Source: Sporolactobacillus shoreae (GTDB lineage: Bacteria; Bacillota; Bacilli; Bacillales; Sporolactobacillaceae). From it: a DNA stretch of 64,000 nucleotides. The notes below the pieces were generated by a model that ran no database searches, was not told the DNA's origin, and saw only the letters and a program-made list of their open reading frames with translations. Position 1 is the stretch's first letter; every line of letters starts with the position of its first letter. The DNA lies in the NCBI RefSeq assembly GCF_004684935.1, contig NZ_SRJD01000004.1:158272-222271 (forward strand), in the 5' to 3' direction. A program made the position numbers and the translations under genes. This document shows positions 18,470-26,849 of the stretch, piece after piece.

Positions 18470-19227
18470 TGTTTACGATTTATCCCGCCATTGATTTACT
18501 CGACGGGAAATGTGTCCGACTCTATCAGGGGGATTACGGACAATCCACAGTTTACGATGATTCACCGGCAGCTGTCGCCCTCGCTTTTTATGAGCAGGGC
18601 GCGGAATGGCTTCACGTCGTTGACCTTGACGGAGCGAAAGCAGGGCATCCTCTGAATCATGAAGTCATCAGGGATATTGCTTCGAAGGTTCCGATTAGAA
18701 TTGAAGTCGGCGGCGGTATCCGCAGCATGGATACCGTGGACTACTATCTGAAGAGTGGGATAAAAAGGGTCATTCTCGGCAGTTCAGCGATTGCCGATCC
18801 TAAATTTACGCGCGAGGCACTCAGAAAATATCCGGATTCGGTTGCAATAGGGCTAGATACAAAAAATGGCAGAGTCGCCGTAAAAGGTTGGCTGGAGGTA
18901 TCTGACCTAAGCGCCGCTGAGCTGGCAAAAGAGCTGATCCGCGCGGGTGCCCGTCATTTTATTTATACGGATATCAGCAGGGACGGTGCGCTCCAGGGTG
19001 CGAATATTGCCGGGGCAGAAAAACTGGCTGCGGACGTTGGTGTTCCTGTGGTCATTTCCGGAGGCGTCACAACGATTGAAGAACTCACAAAAATGGCCGG
19101 TGATTCATCAGGTAAAATCAGCGGTGCCATTGTGGGCAAAGCGCTGTATACAAAACAGCTTCCCCTCGGAGAAGCCATAAGGGCGGTGAAAGCACTTGCT
19201 GGCAAAACGAATCATCCCATGTCTTGA
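18469..19227 (+). CDS. hisA: ProFAR isomerase (phosphoribosylformimino-AICAR-P isomerase)
   Basis: A (beta/alpha)8-barrel isomerase of 252 residues acting on ProFAR. It begins [22 protein letters not shown]; the catalytic Asp8-type residue (AIDLLDG) and the C-terminal-half Asp ([13 protein letters not shown]) are both present, as are the phosphate loops VGGGIRSM and ISGGVTT. The start overlaps the hisH stop (TGATG). The 3' end runs 32 nt into the hisF frame. Confidence 0.96.
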   Translation: MFTIYPAIDLLDGKCVRLYQGDYGQSTVYDDSPAAVALAFYEQGAEWLHVVDLDGAKAGHPLNHEVIRDIASKVPIRIEVGGGIRSMDTVDYYLKSGIKRVILGSSAIADPKFTREALRKYPDSVAIGLDTKNGRVAVKGWLEVSDLSAAELAKELIRAGARHFIYTDISRDGALQGANIAGAEKLAADVGVPVVISGGVTTIEELTKMAGDSSGKISGAIVGKALYTKQLPLGEAIRAVKALAGKTNHPMS

Positions 19228-19954
19228 TGTCAAAGAGGGGCGCGTCGTCAAGGGAAAACAGTTTGTTCACTTGCGCGATGCAGGAGATCCGGTTGAACTC
19301 GCCATGTATTACAATAATGAGGGTGCCGATGAACTGGTGTTTCTTGATATTTCTGCGACGAATGAAGGAAGAAATACGATGGTTGAAGTTGTAAAGGCGG
19401 TTGCCGCCAAACTTGCCATTCCTTTTACTGTCGGCGGTGGCATTCATTCATTGGAAAATATCAAAGCCTTGCTCCGTGCGGGGGCGGATAAAATATCACT
19501 CAACAGCTCAGCAGTCGCGAACCCGGCTCTCATCACGGCCGGTGCGGACTTTTTCGGCTGCCAGTGCATTGTCTGCGCCATTGATGCCAAGTTTGACCCT
19601 GAAACAGGTACATATCGTGTCTACACTCACGGCGGCCGTAAGAAAACGGATCTGGATGCTGTTGAATGGGCAAAGAAAGCTGTTTCTCTGGGAGCCGGAG
19701 AAATTCTACTGACCAGTATGGACAGGGACGGCGAGCAAAGCGGCTTTGAATTGAATCTGACCCGCAAGATCAGTGAGGCAGTCGATGTGCCGGTTATCGC
19801 TTCGGGCGGAGCCGGAAGAGCTTCGGACTTTTTAGACGCGTTTCGCGAAGGGAAGGCGGACGCCGCACTAGCAGCATCAATTTTTCATTATAAGGAAACT
19901 TCGGTAGCACAGGTTAAAAATTATTTAAAAAGTAAAGGAGTGCCGATCCGATGA
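19196..19954 (+). CDS. hisF: imidazole glycerol phosphate synthase, cyclase subunit
   Basis: A barrel enzyme of 252 residues that closes the imidazole ring with ammonia from HisH, giving IGP and AICAR. The N-terminus [19 protein letters not shown] fixes the frame; catalytic Asp residues are in PCLDVK and [10 protein letters not shown]. The start is TTG at 19196, inside hisA, with only a weak GGTGA ribosome site, so translation probably depends on coupling. It overlaps hisI by 4 nt. Confidence 0.95.
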   Translation: MLAKRIIPCLDVKEGRVVKGKQFVHLRDAGDPVELAMYYNNEGADELVFLDISATNEGRNTMVEVVKAVAAKLAIPFTVGGGIHSLENIKALLRAGADKISLNSSAVANPALITAGADFFGCQCIVCAIDAKFDPETGTYRVYTHGGRKKTDLDAVEWAKKAVSLGAGEILLTSMDRDGEQSGFELNLTRKISEAVDVPVIASGGAGRASDFLDAFREGKADAALAASIFHYKETSVAQVKNYLKSKGVPIR

Positions 19955-20622
19955 AAGTGGAAGACGTTAAATTTGATGAAAAAGGGCTCGTCCCGGCAAT
20001 TGTCCAGGATGCTCAGAGTAAAGAAATATTAATGCTGGCCTATATGAATAAGGAATCCGTAGAGAAATCACTTGAAACGGGAGAAACTTGGTTTTACAGC
20101 CGGTCGCGCCAGGAACTCTGGCACAAAGGGGAAACCTCCGGTAATACGCAAAAAATAATCGACTGGGCCGTTGATTGCGACTCGGATACACTTCTTGTCA
20201 AGGTCAATCCCGCAGGACCTGCGTGCCATACAGGAAGCTACAGCTGCTTTAAAGAAGAGAAAAGCGACAAACAGGAGGCGATTCAAAGCGGAAGCGACCG
20301 CTATAGTATCTTTGCTGAACTGGAGCATGTCATTGCCGAACGTGAAGCCGAGCGGCCTGAAGGCACCTATACAACCTATCTGTTCAACGAAGGCATCGAC
20401 AAAATTCTGAAAAAAATCGGAGAAGAGACTTCCGAAGTCATCATCGCTGCGAAGAACCGGTCGGTTGCCGAGCTGGAGTGGGAAGTGTCGGACGTGATTT
20501 ACCACACGCTGGTCATGCTCCGTGAGCAGAAGGTCGGCTTTGACCGAGTGCTCCGTGTCCTTGAAAAGCGCCATCGTGATAAAAGTGAATTTCAGCGGGA
20601 AAAAGCGAAAGATCTGCAGTAA
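19951..20622 (+). CDS. hisI: bifunctional PRA-CH / PRA-PH (HisIE)
   Basis: A fused enzyme of 223 residues for steps two and three of histidine synthesis. The N-terminal cyclohydrolase (about 1-110) has GEVWFYSRSR-like [18 protein letters not shown] and the metal-site DCDSDTLL and CHTG; the C-terminal pyrophosphatase (about 120-223) has [21 protein letters not shown]. Last gene of the operon, followed by a hairpin. Confidence 0.96.
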   Translation: MKVEDVKFDEKGLVPAIVQDAQSKEILMLAYMNKESVEKSLETGETWFYSRSRQELWHKGETSGNTQKIIDWAVDCDSDTLLVKVNPAGPACHTGSYSCFKEEKSDKQEAIQSGSDRYSIFAELEHVIAEREAERPEGTYTTYLFNEGIDKILKKIGEETSEVIIAAKNRSVAELEWEVSDVIYHTLVMLREQKVGFDRVLRVLEKRHRDKSEFQREKAKDLQ

Positions 20623-20638
20623 ACTAAGGAGATCTGCC

Positions 20639-20680
20639 CAAGCCCTGAAGAGCCCGATTTTGGTTCTTCAGGGCTTTGTT
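20639..20680 (+). terminator. his operon terminator
   Basis: AAGCCCTGAAGA pairs with TTCTTCAGGGCTT (about 11 bp) around a 12-13-nt loop; the T tract is short and broken (TTTGTTGTG). Confidence 0.75.
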
Positions 20681-20796
20681 GTGCTTTATGTAATAAAAAC
20701 GCCCGCACCGTCGTCGCAAGGATAGTTTTTGTGATCCGGCAGACAATAAAATCAGATTGAAGATCCTGATGCATAATTTGCATCCAGGAAAGGAAA

Positions 20797-21495
20797 ATGG
20801 GACGGATGCTTATTTTCACAGTCGTATTATGCCTGGCAGCAGCCATTTTCATTATGATCGTTATCTTTCTGAAGAGCACGCTGACAATCCTTTTGTCCGG
20901 TTTTGTAAGTACGGGAAAGGTGGTACTGGAAATCAAAATTTATTTTTTGGGAAAAGAATTTTTTACATTTAAGATGGATGAAAAAAAACTCGCGGGGCTG
21001 ATCGAAAGCCTGCCGGATTTTGCAGTTTCTGCTGAAATGCCCGGCTCGGGAAAAGGTGTGACACCTTTTCTTCGTGATTGGCGTCCACTCTGTTTCAAAC
21101 TGGTGTCCTCTATAAAATCGCTTCACCTCACGGAAAAAATTCGTATGAGCCATTTTGTCTGGAAGACATCTTTCGGATCGGGTGACGCGGGAGATACAGC
21201 TGTTCTTTGCGGATTGATCTGGTCGACAAAGTCGATGGTCATGCCGCTGATTGGGAAAATGACATCTGATCAGCCGCGTATTGAAGTCGTCCCCCTTTTT
21301 CAGGAAAAACGCTTTACATCACAATTTTCATGCATGATGTCGCTAAAAGCGGGGGAAGCTATACGTACAATGAGAGAAATCAGAAGGCAGCTGAAAGAAG
21401 GAGAAAGAGATGGCGGATCATCCGATACAGGGTCTCATGAAAACGGCTTTGGAAAGCCTTCAGTCCATGATCGACGTCAAAACGGTCATCGGTGA
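20797..21495 (+). CDS. ytfI: DUF2953 membrane protein (YtfI-like)
   Basis: A 232-residue protein with an N-terminal membrane segment (about 5-30) and a C-terminal beta-rich part with GDAGDTAVLCGLIWS and PRIEVVPLFQEKRF, the recognisable DUF2953 blocks. Function unknown. In B. subtilis ytfI is next to ytfJ, as here. AGGAAAGGAAA precedes the ATG. The last ~28 residues are hydrophilic and lie over the first 86 nt of ytfJ in another frame, an unusually long overlap for this window. Confidence 0.8.
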   Translation: MGRMLIFTVVLCLAAAIFIMIVIFLKSTLTILLSGFVSTGKVVLEIKIYFLGKEFFTFKMDEKKLAGLIESLPDFAVSAEMPGSGKGVTPFLRDWRPLCFKLVSSIKSLHLTEKIRMSHFVWKTSFGSGDAGDTAVLCGLIWSTKSMVMPLIGKMTSDQPRIEVVPLFQEKRFTSQFSCMMSLKAGEAIRTMREIRRQLKEGERDGGSSDTGSHENGFGKPSVHDRRQNGHR

Positions 21496-21889
21496 TCCGA
21501 TTGAGACTGAAGATGGGCATATGATTATTACAATCTCCAGGGTCGGCTTCGGTTTTGTGGCTGGCGGGAGTGAATTTAATACACAGAATGAAAATTCGGA
21601 TGAGCAGTCCGGGGAGGAAACTGAAGCCTATCTTCCGTTTGGTGGAGGAACGGGCGGAGGCGTGTCGATCACACCCATCGCTTTTCTCATTGTCGGGCCG
21701 AAAGGCGTGAAGACCATTCATCTGGATAATAGCACCCATATTTACGAGCGGATGATTGATCTCGCTCCACAGACCATTGAGAAGATCAAAGAGATTCTGG
21801 AAAAAACCGGTGGCGACGAAACTGAAATAAAGCCGCGCCAGTTCAGAAAAAAGCACAGAAACGACTGGCCGGATGAAGAAGAATTCTAA
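21410..21889 (+). CDS. ytfJ: GerW family sporulation protein (YtfJ-like)
   Basis: A 159-residue protein starting MADHPIQGLMKTALESLQSM with VGDPIE and the glycine-rich segment GGGTGGGVSITPIAFLIVG, typical of the GerW/YtfJ family, whose members are made in the forespore and in some species are needed for spore germination. AAGGAG stands 8 nt before the ATG, inside ytfI. No separate promoter was seen, so it may be expressed from the ytfI transcript. The mechanistic role of the family is poorly defined. Confidence 0.88.
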   Translation: MADHPIQGLMKTALESLQSMIDVKTVIGDPIETEDGHMIITISRVGFGFVAGGSEFNTQNENSDEQSGEETEAYLPFGGGTGGGVSITPIAFLIVGPKGVKTIHLDNSTHIYERMIDLAPQTIEKIKEILEKTGGDETEIKPRQFRKKHRNDWPDEEEF

Positions 21890-21920
21890 AATGATCCTCA
21901 GCACACTTTATTTCCCGGCA

Positions 21921-21962
21921 AACAGAATCGAAGTGAACCCTTCACTTCGATTCTGTTTTTAT
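21921..21962 (+). terminator. ytfJ terminator
   Basis: CAGAATCGAAGTGAA pairs perfectly with TTCACTTCGATTCTG (15 bp) around CCC, followed by TTTTTATTTT. Confidence 0.95.
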
Positions 21963-21968
21963 TTTGTT

Positions 21969-22038
21969 ACTCCGCCGACTGGAGCGGAAGGGGCGCGGGT
22001 GAGCGTCTGGAGCAAAAAACAACAGACAAGCCATTTTA
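21969..22038. repeat. dispersed intergenic repeat, copy A
   Basis: Contains CGACTGGAGCG and GAGC-AAAAAACAACAGAC, shared with 42131-42189 and 54661-54729, all intergenic. The most divergent of the three copies. The rest of the 534-nt gap 21890-22423 holds two short inverted repeats (22051-22070 and 22187-22203) and a cre-like site, but no gene I can support. Confidence 0.55.
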
Positions 22039-22392
22039 ATTAATCCTCGGTGAAACCTATTTGAGTTTCAGTACGTAAATAAGAGCATGTTTTTTTCAAA
22101 ACTTAATCATGGGAGACACGCCGTTCAAGTGCTGCTTGCGTTCTTATGGCTCTGTCGCTAAAATTAAAGTGTAAAGTTCTTAAGTGTTCCGTAAGTAACG
22201 GAATGTAATCCATGTTCCATCGATTTTGCCGGCCGGGGGTTGTCAGGAAGATGAACTTGTCATTGATAAAAGAAAAAATTGAAGGATTATCTGAACCAGT
22301 TCTTGTTTTTTTTCTGAAACCATTCGCGTCCGGTCTGCTACTAACTGAAGCGGCAACAAATCCATAACGGAATTTTTAATATGTATTTTTTG

Positions 22393-22408
22393 TTGTAAGC
22401 GCTTTATT
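22393..22408 (+). promoter_or_regulatory. cre-like site before ytxK-ackA
   Basis: TTGTAAGCGCTTTATT matches 15 of 16 positions of the degenerate WTGNAANCGNWNNCWW consensus. It lies about 16 nt before the ytxK start codon. CcpA activates ackA in B. subtilis; here the site could act on a ytxK-ackA transcript. Confidence 0.6.
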
Positions 22409-22423
22409 CATGGGGGAATTCTT

Positions 22424-23398
22424 GTGCAAACAACTCTAGTGAGCGATTTGTTTTCAGTTCTTGATCGGTCTGCTTTGCTAATTAAAAATAAGGGCCACAT
22501 TTCTTATCTGGAAGCGCTCTGTAAGGCCGGGCAAGATATATATAATGATAAAATAAGTGAAGCAGACTTGATCGACAGGCTCAGGCCGCTTTACGATTCT
22601 TTTTTTCATGAACAGATGACGGCGGAAGATGTCAGGCGGGCGTTCCAGCTTGCCGCACTTAAAGGCATGAAGGCCGATCCGAAACCAGGTCATGACATGA
22701 CCCCGGATACTTTAGTTATTCTGATCGGACATATGGTCATGCTTCTTGCCGGGGAAAAGCCATTTTCTATTCTTGATCCCGCAGTCGGAACAGCGAATCT
22801 TCTGACCGGCATATTGAATCAGGCGAAAACGGACCATGTGGAAGCCTATGGCGCGGATACCGATGATCTGCTGATTAAGCTGGCTTATACAAATGCTAAT
22901 TTACAGCAGAAGGATATTCATCTTTTCCATCAGGACGGACTTAAGCCGATACTTGCAGAACCCGCGGACTTCGCTGTCTGCGATGTTCCGGTCGGCTTTT
23001 ATCCAGACCAGGAAACGGCGGAGAGCTACAAACTAAACGCGATTAACGGAAAAGCATATACGCATTTTCTTTTTATAGAACAGGGCCTGAATCATTTAAA
23101 GGAAGCGGGCTATCTTCTTTATCTGATTCCAAACCGTTTGTTTGCGGATGACAAGGATCATCGTTTCCATGACTATCTGCAGAAAAACGCGGTCGTCCGG
23201 GCGCTTCTCCAGTTGCCCATGGCTCTTTTCAAAGATGAAAAGGCGGCGAAGAGCATCCTCCTCCTTCAGAAGAAGGGGAAGGGTGTCACTAACCGCGGGC
23301 AGGCTCTGCTGGCTGAGATGCCTGATTTTATGAATGAAGTGGCAATGCGTGGATTTATGGGGCAGCTGGATCGCTGGTTTACAAGCCGCTCTGTCTGA
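22424..23398 (+). CDS. ytxK: class I SAM-dependent methyltransferase (YtxK-like)
   Basis: A 324-residue protein with a mainly helical N-terminal region (1-100) and a Rossmann methyltransferase core: motif I ILDPAVGTANLL at about 120, acidic loop YGADTDD, and a DVPVGFYP block in the place of the NPPF/Y catalytic motif of N6-adenine methylases. It is related in fold to type I restriction HsdM but lacks the rest of that protein. The substrate is unknown. The GTG start has GGGGGA upstream. ackA follows within 21 nt, as in B. subtilis. Confidence 0.85.
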   Translation: MQTTLVSDLFSVLDRSALLIKNKGHISYLEALCKAGQDIYNDKISEADLIDRLRPLYDSFFHEQMTAEDVRRAFQLAALKGMKADPKPGHDMTPDTLVILIGHMVMLLAGEKPFSILDPAVGTANLLTGILNQAKTDHVEAYGADTDDLLIKLAYTNANLQQKDIHLFHQDGLKPILAEPADFAVCDVPVGFYPDQETAESYKLNAINGKAYTHFLFIEQGLNHLKEAGYLLYLIPNRLFADDKDHRFHDYLQKNAVVRALLQLPMALFKDEKAAKSILLLQKKGKGVTNRGQALLAEMPDFMNEVAMRGFMGQLDRWFTSRSV

Positions 23399-23419
23399 AA
23401 GAGTGAGGGGGTGAAAGGC

Positions 23420-24622
23420 ATGGCATTAATTCTGGCCATTAATGCAGGCAGTTCTTCGTTGAAGTTCCAGCTTCTGGATATGCCTGCTGAAAAATTGGTG
23501 ACAAAAGGTTCGGTAGAGCGGATCGGTCTGTCGGATTCTATTTTCACCATTAGTGTGGGAGGAGAAAAGGTTCAGGAGATTTCGTCAATCTCTGATCATG
23601 AGGAGGCCGTAAAGGGGCTTCTGGAAAAACTGACTTCTCTCAAAATTATCCACTCACTGAAAGAAATCGAAGGTGTCGGGCACCGGGTGGTTCATGGCGG
23701 TGAAACCTTTAATGATTCGGCTCTAGTTACAGAGGAAGTCATTGAAAAAATTGAGACTCTTTCTGAACTGGCCCCGCTGCACAATCCTGCCAATCTGGTC
23801 GGAATCAGAGCCTTCCGGGAGGTCATGCCGGACATTCCGGAAGTGGTCGTTTTTGATACTGCTTTTCACCAGACAATGGGAAGCGAAGCATATCTTTATA
23901 GCCTGCCCTATGAATATTATACGGAATATGGCATTAGGAAATATGGCTTTCACGGAACCAGCCACAAATACGTGACAGGAAGGGCCGCAGAACTGCTCGA
24001 TCGTCCGATTGAAAAGCTGCGTTTTATATCCTGCCACCTTGGGAACGGTGCCAGTATCACTGCGGTCAAGGGGGGGAAATCCATTGACACGTCCATGGGG
24101 TTCACACCGCTTGCCGGACTGACGATGGGGACACGGTCTGGCGACATTGACCCTGCTCTGATCCCTTTTATTATGGACAAGACAGGATTGAACGCGACTG
24201 AAGTAGTGAATGTCCTGAATAAAAAAAGCGGGCTGCTGGGACTGACCGGATTTTCGAGCGATCTTCGGGATATTGACAAGGAAGCAAGAAGAGGAAACAG
24301 GCGAGCGAAACTTGCTATTGATGTGTTCATCGAACGGATTCAGAAGTATATAGGCTCTTATGCGGCAAAAATGTCGGGGGTTGACGCTATTATCTTTACC
24401 GCGGGAATTGGCGAGCACAGTCCAATGATCCGTGAAAGAGTAATGGAGGGCTTGGAGTTTATGGGCATCTATGGGGATCATGAACGAAATAAAGTGATCG
24501 GCGAAGAAGCGCTGATCAGCGCGCCACATTCTCCCGTCAAAGTGCTTGTCATTCCGACAAATGAAGAAGTCATGATCGCGAGAGATACGGTGCGTTTGTC
24601 CCAGCAGCACCAGAAGATATGA
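23420..24622 (+). CDS. ackA: acetate kinase
   Basis: Interconverts acetyl-phosphate plus ADP with acetate plus ATP in overflow metabolism. 400 residues. Seen: N-terminal [14 protein letters not shown] phosphate loop, [18 protein letters not shown] (catalytic Asp), [18 protein letters not shown] and [10 protein letters not shown]. The ATG at 23420 is used (GGGGGTG 8 nt upstream); the GTG at 23411 overlaps the ribosome site. Probably cotranscribed with ytxK under a cre-like site. Confidence 0.97.
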   Translation: MALILAINAGSSSLKFQLLDMPAEKLVTKGSVERIGLSDSIFTISVGGEKVQEISSISDHEEAVKGLLEKLTSLKIIHSLKEIEGVGHRVVHGGETFNDSALVTEEVIEKIETLSELAPLHNPANLVGIRAFREVMPDIPEVVVFDTAFHQTMGSEAYLYSLPYEYYTEYGIRKYGFHGTSHKYVTGRAAELLDRPIEKLRFISCHLGNGASITAVKGGKSIDTSMGFTPLAGLTMGTRSGDIDPALIPFIMDKTGLNATEVVNVLNKKSGLLGLTGFSSDLRDIDKEARRGNRRAKLAIDVFIERIQKYIGSYAAKMSGVDAIIFTAGIGEHSPMIRERVMEGLEFMGIYGDHERNKVIGEEALISAPHSPVKVLVIPTNEEVMIARDTVRLSQQHQKI

Positions 24623-24690
24623 AAAAAGTTTTTTCGAGATTCTCTTGCAAATCCAGGCATAGGATGTATCTTTGATACCTTCTACATCAT

Positions 24691-24742
24691 AAAAAGAGGT
24701 TGCTTCCGACCGGTTTTCCGGCAAGAGGCAGCCTCTATTTTA
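24691..24742. terminator. bidirectional terminator between ackA and the peptidase gene
   Basis: GAGGTTGC...GCAGCCTC stem with an internal ACCGG/CCGG-type hairpin, A-rich on the left and T-rich on the right, between convergent genes. Confidence 0.75.
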
Positions 24743-24771
24743 TATCAAAGCGCTAAATTAATTGCTGCGCA

Positions 24772-25869
24772 TCAGGAAATAATCTGAAGTTCTTTCGGAT
24801 AGTGAGTCAGTGTCACCGGACCTTCCTCGCTCAGGTAAACATCATCTTCAATACGCACGCCACCGACACCCGGCAGATAAATACCGGGTTCAATAGTGAA
24901 GACCATGCCTGTCTGAAGGGTCTGGTCGTTATCCGCACTCATGGAAGGCTCTTCATGTTCACCAAGTCCAAGGCCATGCCCAACACGGTGCGTGAAATAC
25001 TCGCCATAGCCGGCGTCGGTGATTGCTTTTCGGGCAACTCCGTCAAGGTCTCCGATACGAAGGCCTTCATGCACTGCTTTGATCGCCTCAAGGTTTGCGC
25101 GGAGCGTCGCCTCATATATTTTTTTCTGCTCGTCAGAAACATATTTGTAGCCTACAGTCCGGGTGATATCCGAGCAGTAGCCGTCAATGACAACGCCTAA
25201 ATCAAACAGGACGAAATCGCCCTCCTTAATCTGGCGGCTGCCCGGATGGCCGTGCGGAGCGGCGCTGTTTTCTCCGGTGAGAACCATCGTGTCAAAGGCC
25301 ATTTCCGAATAGCCGTGCTTCGCCAGCTCGTGTTCGATTTCGGCAATAATCGCCTGTTCAGTTCTGCCTTTTTTAATCGCTTCAACGCCTAATCTGACGG
25401 CGTCGTCCGCAATCTCACCGGCTTTTTTCATGGCGGCGAGTTCGGCAGAGTCTTTTATTTTTCTCATCGAGGCAAGAAAGGCCTCAATGGAGGAAAATGA
25501 AGCGTCAGGATAAAGCTCTTTTACGGCCATCGCTTTTTTGAAGGGCAAGGTACCTGGTTCGATAAATATTTTGCCGGAAGAGAGATTCCGGCCTTCCAGT
25601 GCCTTTCCGACAAAGGTCCATGGATCCTGATCGTCCCGATAACCGATAACTTCATGCCCGAACGCTGAAGCGCGGGCCTGTCCGACTTCGAGTTCCGGAC
25701 AGATCATAAAGGGCTCGGCGTCAGGAAATATAAAAAGCCCCAGAAAACGTTCATGAGGATCACATTTAAATCCTGTAAGATAGAAGACATTGGTTGGATC
25801 AGCGATATAAGCAAATCTGCTGTCATGTTTCTGAAGCCATTCTTCAATTTTTACGATTTTATCTGTCAA
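24772..25869 (-). CDS. M24 family Xaa-Pro dipeptidase/aminopeptidase
   Basis: A 365-residue metallopeptidase of the PepQ/PepP (creatinase) fold: N-terminal domain about 1-130, catalytic pita-bread domain after that. The five dinuclear-metal ligands are visible: Asp and Asp in FDLGVVIDGYCSDITRT, His in HRVGHGLGLGEHE, Glu in TIEPGIYLPG and Glu in GVRIEDDVYL. It likely cleaves X-Pro peptides in the cytosol. The start was set at TTG 25869 because GGAG lies 8 nt before it; the GTG at 25878 directly abuts that GGAG and cannot use it. Confidence 0.9.
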   Translation of the reverse strand: MTDKIVKIEEWLQKHDSRFAYIADPTNVFYLTGFKCDPHERFLGLFIFPDAEPFMICPELEVGQARASAFGHEVIGYRDDQDPWTFVGKALEGRNLSSGKIFIEPGTLPFKKAMAVKELYPDASFSSIEAFLASMRKIKDSAELAAMKKAGEIADDAVRLGVEAIKKGRTEQAIIAEIEHELAKHGYSEMAFDTMVLTGENSAAPHGHPGSRQIKEGDFVLFDLGVVIDGYCSDITRTVGYKYVSDEQKKIYEATLRANLEAIKAVHEGLRIGDLDGVARKAITDAGYGEYFTHRVGHGLGLGEHEEPSMSADNDQTLQTGMVFTIEPGIYLPGVGGVRIEDDVYLSEEGPVTLTHYPKELQIIS

Positions 25870-25924
25870 TGAAGTCACTCCAATGAATTAATAATATATT
25901 AAATGTATCACAATCAGATCGGCA

Positions 25925-25942
25925 GCGGTTGTCGAAAACCGC
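25925..25942. repeat. short inverted repeat upstream of the peptidase gene
   Basis: GCGGTT/AACCGC perfect 6-bp arms with a 6-nt spacer, in the gap between divergent genes. Could be an operator or leader hairpin. Confidence 0.35.
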
Positions 25943-26061
25943 AACAATTTAAATAATTTCGATCTTCTTCACGTTGCGGCCGCTTTCTTACGAATTCCTC
26001 TAAGGGTAGTGTATAATAAATCTATTAATATTTGTGCCGCGGATTTTAGATAATTCCAGTA

Positions 26062-26108
26062 ACAAACCATTTTCACGCAATGAATCCATTCAGATTGCCG
26101 TGGTTTGT
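26062..26108 (+). promoter_or_regulatory. long imperfect stem-loop before ytkL
   Basis: ACAAACCA (26062-26069) pairs with TGGTTTGT (26101-26108), and inside them CACG-CAAT-GAAT pairs with ATTC-ATTG-CGTG across small bulges. It ends about 25 nt before the ytkL ATG and has no U tract. A TATAAT (26012-26017) lies upstream but its -35 is poor. Confidence 0.45.
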
Positions 26109-26132
26109 CAAATCGGATAGGGGGTAAACTAC

Positions 26133-26816
26133 ATGCTGATCACTTATATCGGCCATTCAACCGTACTTATTCAGACCAAAGACTCAAATCTGCTGGTTGA
26201 TCCATTCATTTCAGGTAACAGCCTGGCTAAGACAACGATTCATGATCTGCCGAAAATTGATGCCATTTTGCTGACGCACGGGCATGGCGACCATACTCTG
26301 GACGTGCAGTCCATCGCGGAGCGTGACGGTTCACTTATTGTCGCAGTTGCGGAGCTTGCCACCTATTTCAGCTGGAAGGGACTTAAAACGCATGGCATGT
26401 CCATCGGAGGTTCCTATCAATTTCCTTTCGGGAGAGTGAAACTGACACAGGCATTCCACGGTTCCAGCGTTACAGAATCGGATACCCGGCAAATTATTTA
26501 TACAGGCATGCCTGCGGGACTGCTTCTTTATCTTGAGGGCAAAACGATTTACCATGCGGGGGATACGGCTCTGTTTTCAGATATGAAACTGATCGGCGGG
26601 CAGAATAACATCGATCTTGCGTTCCTGCCGATCGGCGATAATTTTACTATGGGACCTGATGAAGCACTTATCGCGGCGGAATGGATCAATGCCGTTAAAG
26701 TGGTCCCCATTCATTACAATACATTTCCGGTTATCCGCCAGGATGCGGCGAAATTTGCGGACAAGTTGAGCGGAAGCGGGATTGTCCTTGACCCCGGGCA
26801 GACCCTGAAGCTTTGA
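26133..26816 (+). CDS. ytkL: metallo-beta-lactamase-fold hydrolase, UPF0173 (YtkL-like)
   Basis: A 227-residue stand-alone metallo-beta-lactamase-fold protein. Metal motif [12 protein letters not shown] at about residues 48-59, the ligand Asp in [10 protein letters not shown], and a C-terminal HYNTFPVI block. UPF0173 family; the B. subtilis homologue is YtkL, no physiological substrate is established. ATG start behind GGGGG. It is followed 33 nt later by ytoI on the same strand. Confidence 0.9.
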   Translation: MLITYIGHSTVLIQTKDSNLLVDPFISGNSLAKTTIHDLPKIDAILLTHGHGDHTLDVQSIAERDGSLIVAVAELATYFSWKGLKTHGMSIGGSYQFPFGRVKLTQAFHGSSVTESDTRQIIYTGMPAGLLLYLEGKTIYHAGDTALFSDMKLIGGQNNIDLAFLPIGDNFTMGPDEALIAAEWINAVKVVPIHYNTFPVIRQDAAKFADKLSGSGIVLDPGQTLKL

Positions 26817-26849
26817 AACAGTCATGCGCTGGAAAGATGGGTGAATGAA

